From CAZOMR01 sp964580655 (GTDB lineage Bacteria > RBG-13-61-14 > CAZOMR01), in the NCBI GenBank assembly GCA_964580655.1, contig CAZOMR010000039.1, positions 1-17,370 of the forward strand: DNA of 17,370 bases, in the 5' to 3' direction. A model generated the notes under the pieces. That model worked only from the letters and a program-made list of their open reading frames with translations, was not told the DNA's origin and did not search any database. Below, piece after piece: positions 14,170-17,370 of the stretch (the stretch's first letter is position 1; every line of letters begins with the position of its first letter). The position numbers and the translations under genes were made by a program.

Positions 14170-14685
14170 TTATTCCCCTCCGCGAGGCTTGGACGGTAAA
14201 AGCGCAACCTTTTCCTCTATGGCCGCGGTCTCTTCCTCGGTCTCGCGCGCGATGTCCAGCAGTTTAAGATGGGTGGTAAGCAGAGACCGGAGCTCGCTTT
14301 CCGCCTGGAGCCTTTGCTTCTTGAAATCATTGATCTCTTCCTGCAGGCTTATCACGCGCTCATGCGCCTTCTTGATGATCCGGTCAGCCTCCAGCTCTGC
14401 CTCGGATAGAATGATCTGCGCTTCCTTGGCCACATTCTGCCTCATGTCCTGCGCTATCCGCTGTGCCGTAATCATGGTGTCTTTCAAGGTTTGCTCTCGC
14501 TCCCTGTATTCAACCAGTTCCGTGCTCTTACGGGAAAGCTCGTCCTCAAGATAGTTGTTCTCCTTGATCAAATTCTCCAGCTCCGAAGACACCATCTCAA
14601 GGAAAATCTCCACCTCCTGACGGTCATACCCCCTGAGACTTTTCCGAAAACGGTGATTCTGAATGTCCAGCGGCGTAATCTTCAT
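14170..14685 (-). CDS. divIVA: DivIVA domain protein
   Basis: A 171-residue coiled-coil protein. The N-terminus, MKITPLDIQNHRFRKSLRGY followed by DRQEVEIFLEMVSSEL, is the DivIVA lipid-binding domain with its short turn and first helix. The rest, to about residue 160, is almost continuous coiled coil rich in Glu, Arg and Leu (for example AQIILSEAELEADRIIKKA). The C-terminus is short and polar. DivIVA proteins recognise curved membrane at poles and division sites and recruit partners. Their role in Gram-negative lineages is poorly known. ATG 14685 has GGAGAG at good spacing. It lies 19 bases after proC in the operon. The length is close to the B. subtilis protein. Confidence 0.92.
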   Translation of the reverse strand: MKITPLDIQNHRFRKSLRGYDRQEVEIFLEMVSSELENLIKENNYLEDELSRKSTELVEYREREQTLKDTMITAQRIAQDMRQNVAKEAQIILSEAELEADRIIKKAHERVISLQEEINDFKKQRLQAESELRSLLTTHLKLLDIARETEEETAAIEEKVALLPSKPRGGE

Positions 14686-14704
14686 CGCACTCTCCTTTCC
14701 GGTC

Positions 14705-15619
14705 CTATTTCCCTCGACTCTCTCTTCCCGTATTAACCTGTCCTCCAGGCCCTTCAGGCTTTTGGCCCAACTCCTCTGACCGCCTTGTCGCGGCCTCCAC
14801 AGCCCTGATCAAAACCCCGCGCAGGCCCCCCTTCTCAAGCTCCGAAAGGCCAGCCACCGTGGTTCCACCCGGAGAGGTTACCATGTCCTTGAGCTCACCC
14901 GGATGCATCCCTGTCTCAAGCACCATGCGGGCCGCTCCCGAGGCAGTCCAGGCCGCAAGCCTGAGCGCCACATCACGCGAAAGACCCATCTTCACACCCG
15001 CATCCGCAAGCGCCTCGATGATCACATAAAAATAGGCCGGGCCGCTACCGGAGAGACCGGTTACAGGATCCAGGAGCTTCTCATCTTTGACCTCGATCAC
15101 CTCGCCCATTGCCCCCAGAATCGCCACAGCCGCTTTTTTATTCGAGGCCGTGCAATTCGGACTCATGTAAAAAGCTGAAATCCCCTGTCCGATCAGGGCC
15201 GGGGTATTGGGCATCACCCGCACCAGGCGCACACCTCCTCCAGATCCTCCGGACTTGCCCAGCCAGGAACGAATCACCCGGAGAGGCACCCCAGCCACGA
15301 TAGAAATAAAAAGCGGCCTGGAACCAGGCTTCTCAAAATTCCCCAGCCCCTCTAAAGCCTTTTCCAGGTTCTGCGGTTTCACCGCAAGTATTACCACCCT
15401 TGCTGATCCCGCGACCTCGATATTGCTTTTTGCGATCTGGACCCGGTAGGCCTTGCGCAGATGTGAGCGGCGCCGGGCATCCACATCATAAACAACTATC
15501 TGCCGCGCCGGGACTCCGCCCGCTGAAAGACCCCGGATCATGGCCTCGGCCATCTTCCCTCCACCGATGAACCCGATCCTTTTTCCCTTGAGAATGCTCA
15601 CCGCTACCTTTCCTGTCAT
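14705..15619 (-). CDS. proC: Pyrroline-5-carboxylate reductase
   Basis: A 304-residue cytoplasmic enzyme that reduces 1-pyrroline-5-carboxylate to L-proline with NAD(P)H, the last step of proline synthesis. The Rossmann motif GFIGGGKMAEAMIRG starts at residue 16, and VVILAVKPQNLEKAL and GSGPAYFYVIIEALADAGVKMGL follow. The ProC signature VTSPGGTTVAGL lies at about 247-258. The ATG at 15619 is three bases after the yggS stop without a good ribosome site. GTG 15601 (residue 7) has AGGAAAGG 5 bases before it and may be the real start. About 20 residues beyond the usual end (QKPEGPGGQVNTGRESRGK) are an unconserved tail. It is co-transcribed with yggS and divIVA. Confidence 0.95.
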   Translation of the reverse strand: MTGKVAVSILKGKRIGFIGGGKMAEAMIRGLSAGGVPARQIVVYDVDARRRSHLRKAYRVQIAKSNIEVAGSARVVILAVKPQNLEKALEGLGNFEKPGSRPLFISIVAGVPLRVIRSWLGKSGGSGGGVRLVRVMPNTPALIGQGISAFYMSPNCTASNKKAAVAILGAMGEVIEVKDEKLLDPVTGLSGSGPAYFYVIIEALADAGVKMGLSRDVALRLAAWTASGAARMVLETGMHPGELKDMVTSPGGTTVAGLSELEKGGLRGVLIRAVEAATRRSEELGQKPEGPGGQVNTGRESRGK

Positions 15620-15622
15620 CTT

Positions 15623-16318
15623 TCAAGCCGCCCTGGGTCCGAATATGGCCGTGCCCACCCGCACAATGTCCGCGCCCTCTTGAATCGCCACCTCAAAGTC
15701 GTGAGACATGCCCATGGAGAGTAAAGGGAGTTTTAGCTCGCCTGCAAATTCCCTCTCCATCTCTCCCCTGATCTCGCGTAAGTTCTGATAGTAAGGCCGG
15801 GAATCCTCGGGATCATCAAAATAAGGCGGCATGGTCATCAGGCCACGCACCTCAAGCTCCGGCCTGGATATGGCCGCAAGCAATAGTTTACGAAGCCCCT
15901 CAACATCCACCCCGAACTTCGTATCCTCCGCACTGAGCTTGACCTCGATAAGCACACCCTTGGTCATACCAGCCTTCCCGGCTCGCCTGGCTATCTCATC
16001 CACCAGCTTGACGCTGTCAACCGAATGGATCAGGTGCACCCCGTCTATCAGGTATTTGACCTTGTTGGTCTGAATTCCGCCGATGAAATGCCAGCGAATC
16101 CGCCCGTCCGCGAGTGCGGCCATCTTGTCCCGGAGTTCCTGGGCATAGTTCTCGCCGAAATCAAGCTGGCCCGCCTCAAGAGCCTCCTGGATCATCTCCA
16201 GGGGCTTGGTCTTGGTGACCGCGACCAGGGTGATCTCTTCCGCGGCCCGGCCGGCCTTTTGCGCGGCTTTCTCCATGCGCTCCCGTACCTGCTTCAGATT
16301 ATTCCGTATATTGCTCAT
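15623..16318 (-). CDS. yggS: YggS/PLPBP-family pyridoxal phosphate homeostasis protein
   Basis: A 231-residue single-domain TIM-barrel PLP-binding protein. The family controls free PLP and vitamin B6 balance and has no known catalytic reaction. LVAVTKTKP contains K36, the lysine that binds PLP, at the same number as in the E. coli protein. FGENYAQEL (54-62) and WHFIGGIQTNKVKYL are family signatures. The phosphate-binding end is SMGMSHDFEVAIQEGADIVRVGTAIFG. The length is normal. ATG 16318 follows GGTGGAAG. It is 12 bases after maf and 3 bases before proC. The yggS-proC pairing is widespread. Confidence 0.95.
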   Translation of the reverse strand: MSNIRNNLKQVRERMEKAAQKAGRAAEEITLVAVTKTKPLEMIQEALEAGQLDFGENYAQELRDKMAALADGRIRWHFIGGIQTNKVKYLIDGVHLIHSVDSVKLVDEIARRAGKAGMTKGVLIEVKLSAEDTKFGVDVEGLRKLLLAAISRPELEVRGLMTMPPYFDDPEDSRPYYQNLREIRGEMEREFAGELKLPLLSMGMSHDFEVAIQEGADIVRVGTAIFGPRAA

Positions 16319-16330
16319 CTTCCACCCAGG

Positions 16331-16951
16331 CTAGGTGTGCGGCTCCGGCTCGATTATATCCATCCTCAGCATATCCCCGAGCACCTCCGAGAGCGGCAGG
16401 CCCACCACATTCGTGTAAGAACCGCGAATCTCCTCTATAAATGCGGCACCAACACCCTGCGCCGCATATCCTCCAGCCTTGTCAAAAGGCTCACTCGTCG
16501 CGAGGTAGGCCTTGATCTCATCCTCGCTCAGCTCCTTGATACGAACCTCGGTGCTCACAGCATTGGAGCAGACCTGTCTCGTCCTGGGATTGAGCAAACA
16601 GTAGCCCGATACCACCCTGTGCCAGCGGCCGGAAAGCATAAAAAGCCACTCTCTGGCCTCAGTCTCGTCCGCCGGCTTGCCCAAAACCTTGTTATCCACT
16701 ATCACCACCGTGTCCACGCCAAGATACCACCGCTCCTCCTTATCCCCGGCAAGCCGCTCCGCAACCGTCTCCGCCTTGTCCCGTGCACACTCCTGTGTCC
16801 CGATAGCAGGATCCCTGGCCTCCATCTCACCCATGCCCCTCTCCGCAAGCTCGCTTGGCATAACATTGAATACCAATCCAAGACTCTTAAGCAATTCCCG
16901 CCGTCTAGGCGATGCAGAGGCCAGAACTAACTGCTTTTTGGCTTTATACAT
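16331..16951 (-). CDS. maf: Maf-family nucleoside triphosphate pyrophosphatase
   Basis: A 206-residue cytoplasmic enzyme of the Maf family, which hydrolyses non-canonical or selected nucleoside triphosphates (dTTP/UTP type or modified nucleotides) to monophosphate and pyrophosphate. It begins MYKAKKQLVLASASPRRREL, the Maf nucleotide loop. Further motifs are LGVDTVVIVDNKVLGKP with the catalytic Asp, EPFDKAGGYAAQG and GSYTNVVGLPL. The GVDTVV form suggests the dTTP/UTP subgroup, but this is not certain. ATG 16951 is preferred because it gives the standard N-terminus. The frame extends to TTG 16969. Neither start has a clear ribosome site. It lies 31 bases after the small membrane protein gene and 12 bases before yggS. 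Confidence 0.94.
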   Translation of the reverse strand: MYKAKKQLVLASASPRRRELLKSLGLVFNVMPSELAERGMGEMEARDPAIGTQECARDKAETVAERLAGDKEERWYLGVDTVVIVDNKVLGKPADETEAREWLFMLSGRWHRVVSGYCLLNPRTRQVCSNAVSTEVRIKELSEDEIKAYLATSEPFDKAGGYAAQGVGAAFIEEIRGSYTNVVGLPLSEVLGDMLRMDIIEPEPHT

Positions 16952-16982
16952 GAAACAAATGCCGCACAATTATTCTGTTATT

Positions 16983-17219
16983 TTAATCAGACTTTTCCTT
17001 GACAGGGGATTCTTTTTTATCTTGTTTTGAATCTAATGTTTTACCCAAAGATCGGGCGAAGTTCCTGGCGCCCTCTGTGTCTTTTTCCACCTTCTGTATC
17101 TCCTGGGCCACCACCTCAGCCTTTTTGGCCCAATCGGTTAAACGGTCGCCGTAACCGGAGAGAAAGAACATGAAGGTAGCCACCACCCCTGCGATAAATC
17201 CAGCTAACAGCCTCAGCAT
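16983..17219 (-). CDS. Small single-pass membrane protein, unknown function
   Basis: A 78-residue protein that I do not recognise. ATG 17219 is preferred over GTG 17222 because GGAGG lies 6 bases before it. Residues 3-21 form one membrane helix (RLLAGFIAGVVATFMFFLSG). The rest is a charged, probably helical tail of about 55 residues rich in Lys, Glu and Asp (WAKKAEVVAQEIQKVEKDTE) that ends in a lysine-rich segment. There are no cysteines. It is the first gene of the maf-yggS-proC-divIVA-DUF167 operon. Its layout resembles other small helix-plus-coil membrane proteins, but no function follows from that. The 22-base repeat at 17303-17324 lies upstream of its promoter. Confidence 0.75.
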   Translation of the reverse strand: MLRLLAGFIAGVVATFMFFLSGYGDRLTDWAKKAEVVAQEIQKVEKDTEGARNFARSLGKTLDSKQDKKESPVKEKSD

Positions 17220-17257
17220 CACGAACCTCCTTTTTCCGCTTTATCCCAGACATCTAT

Positions 17258-17286
17258 ATTTTACCTGATTCTGGAAATTAATACAA
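17258..17286 (-). promoter_or_regulatory. Putative promoter of the maf-yggS-proC-divIVA operon
   Basis: On the minus strand TTGTAT (17286-17281), a 17-base spacer and TAAAAT (17263-17258). The leader to ATG 17219 would be about 32 bases. The -35 is weak (three of six bases), so activation from the nearby 22-base repeat is conceivable. Confidence 0.4.
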
Positions 17287-17302
17287 GAAAATCCTGCGAT
17301 TG

Positions 17303-17324
17303 GGGTGTGCGACATAAATGGTGA
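17303..17324 (+). repeat. Right copy of 22-base inverted repeat
   Basis: GGGTGTGCGACATA, then AA, then TGGTGA. It matches the minus-strand sequence at 31-52 except for two adjacent bases. Relative to the genes, both copies lie upstream in the same orientation. Confidence 0.55.
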
Positions 17325-17346
17325 CTTTTTTCATTCTCGGCCGTAG

Positions 17347-17366
17347 GGGCGCTGCTTGCTGCGCCC
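17347..17366. repeat. GC-rich palindrome at the window end
   Basis: GGGCGC (17347-17352) and GCGCCC (17361-17366) form a six-base stem around TGCTTGCT. The preceding GTAGGGG makes it resemble intergenic palindromes seen repeatedly in many environmental genomes. The window ends three bases after the final CCC-T, so its full extent is unknown. Confidence 0.45.
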
Positions 17367-17370
17367 TTTG

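Noticed and set aside
16025..16930. Open frame of 301 codons on the plus strand opposite yggS and maf
   Set aside because: It is antisense to two clear genes with strong family motifs, has no ribosome site and resembles no protein; GC-rich coding bias explains it.

Overview
The window comes from a moderately GC-rich Gram-negative bacterium. It encodes an Omp85-type outer-membrane barrel, a second outer-membrane barrel, a TPR lipoprotein and a periplasmic DsbA-like protein. It also carries DivIVA and an AmmeMemoRadiSam cassette, which are common in anaerobes. The gene order Maf - YggS - ProC - DivIVA - DUF167 is, to my knowledge, typical of Desulfobacterota (former Deltaproteobacteria) and some neighbouring uncultured phyla. 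That assignment is an inference. No rRNA, tRNA, CRISPR, transposase or phage gene is visible. No gene-free stretch exceeds about 150 bases.

Plus strand, 1-3179: a compact AmmeMemoRadiSam cassette. A small signal-anchored protein is followed by a radical SAM enzyme, a 69-residue Tat-signal protein and a fused Memo-AMMECR1 protein with its own N-terminal export signal. Both small proteins end in the same short segment (SF-x-EA-x-FYE-x-I). The radical SAM protein starts just before its first cysteine motif and an in-frame stop prevents a longer form. The likely reading is a cassette whose docking or targeting segment is supplied in trans by two membrane tethers. This is the most interesting part of the window.

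Plus strand, 3183-5185: a putative promoter, a Lys/Pro-rich single-pass membrane protein, a 40-residue membrane miniprotein and a PutP-type sodium/proline symporter, tightly spaced. Plus strand, 5220-10579: a GT4 glycosyltransferase, an Omp85-fold barrel behind an inverted-repeat element, glycogen synthase (GlgA) and a nine-TPR lipoprotein.

Centre, 10628-12033: ssb (minus) and a PlsC acyltransferase (plus) diverge from a short promoter region. A foldable three-stem repeat lies downstream of plsC. Minus strand, 12008-13777: a DsbA-like protein followed by an outer-membrane beta-barrel. Minus strand, 13841-17286: a six-gene operon encoding a small membrane protein, Maf, YggS, ProC, DivIVA and DUF167, covering nucleotide-pool cleaning, PLP homeostasis, proline synthesis and cell-pole or division functions.

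A near-identical 22-base sequence lies in inverted orientation close to both window ends (31-52 and 17303-17324). It is either a dispersed repeat or a shared upstream site for the two outermost genes.
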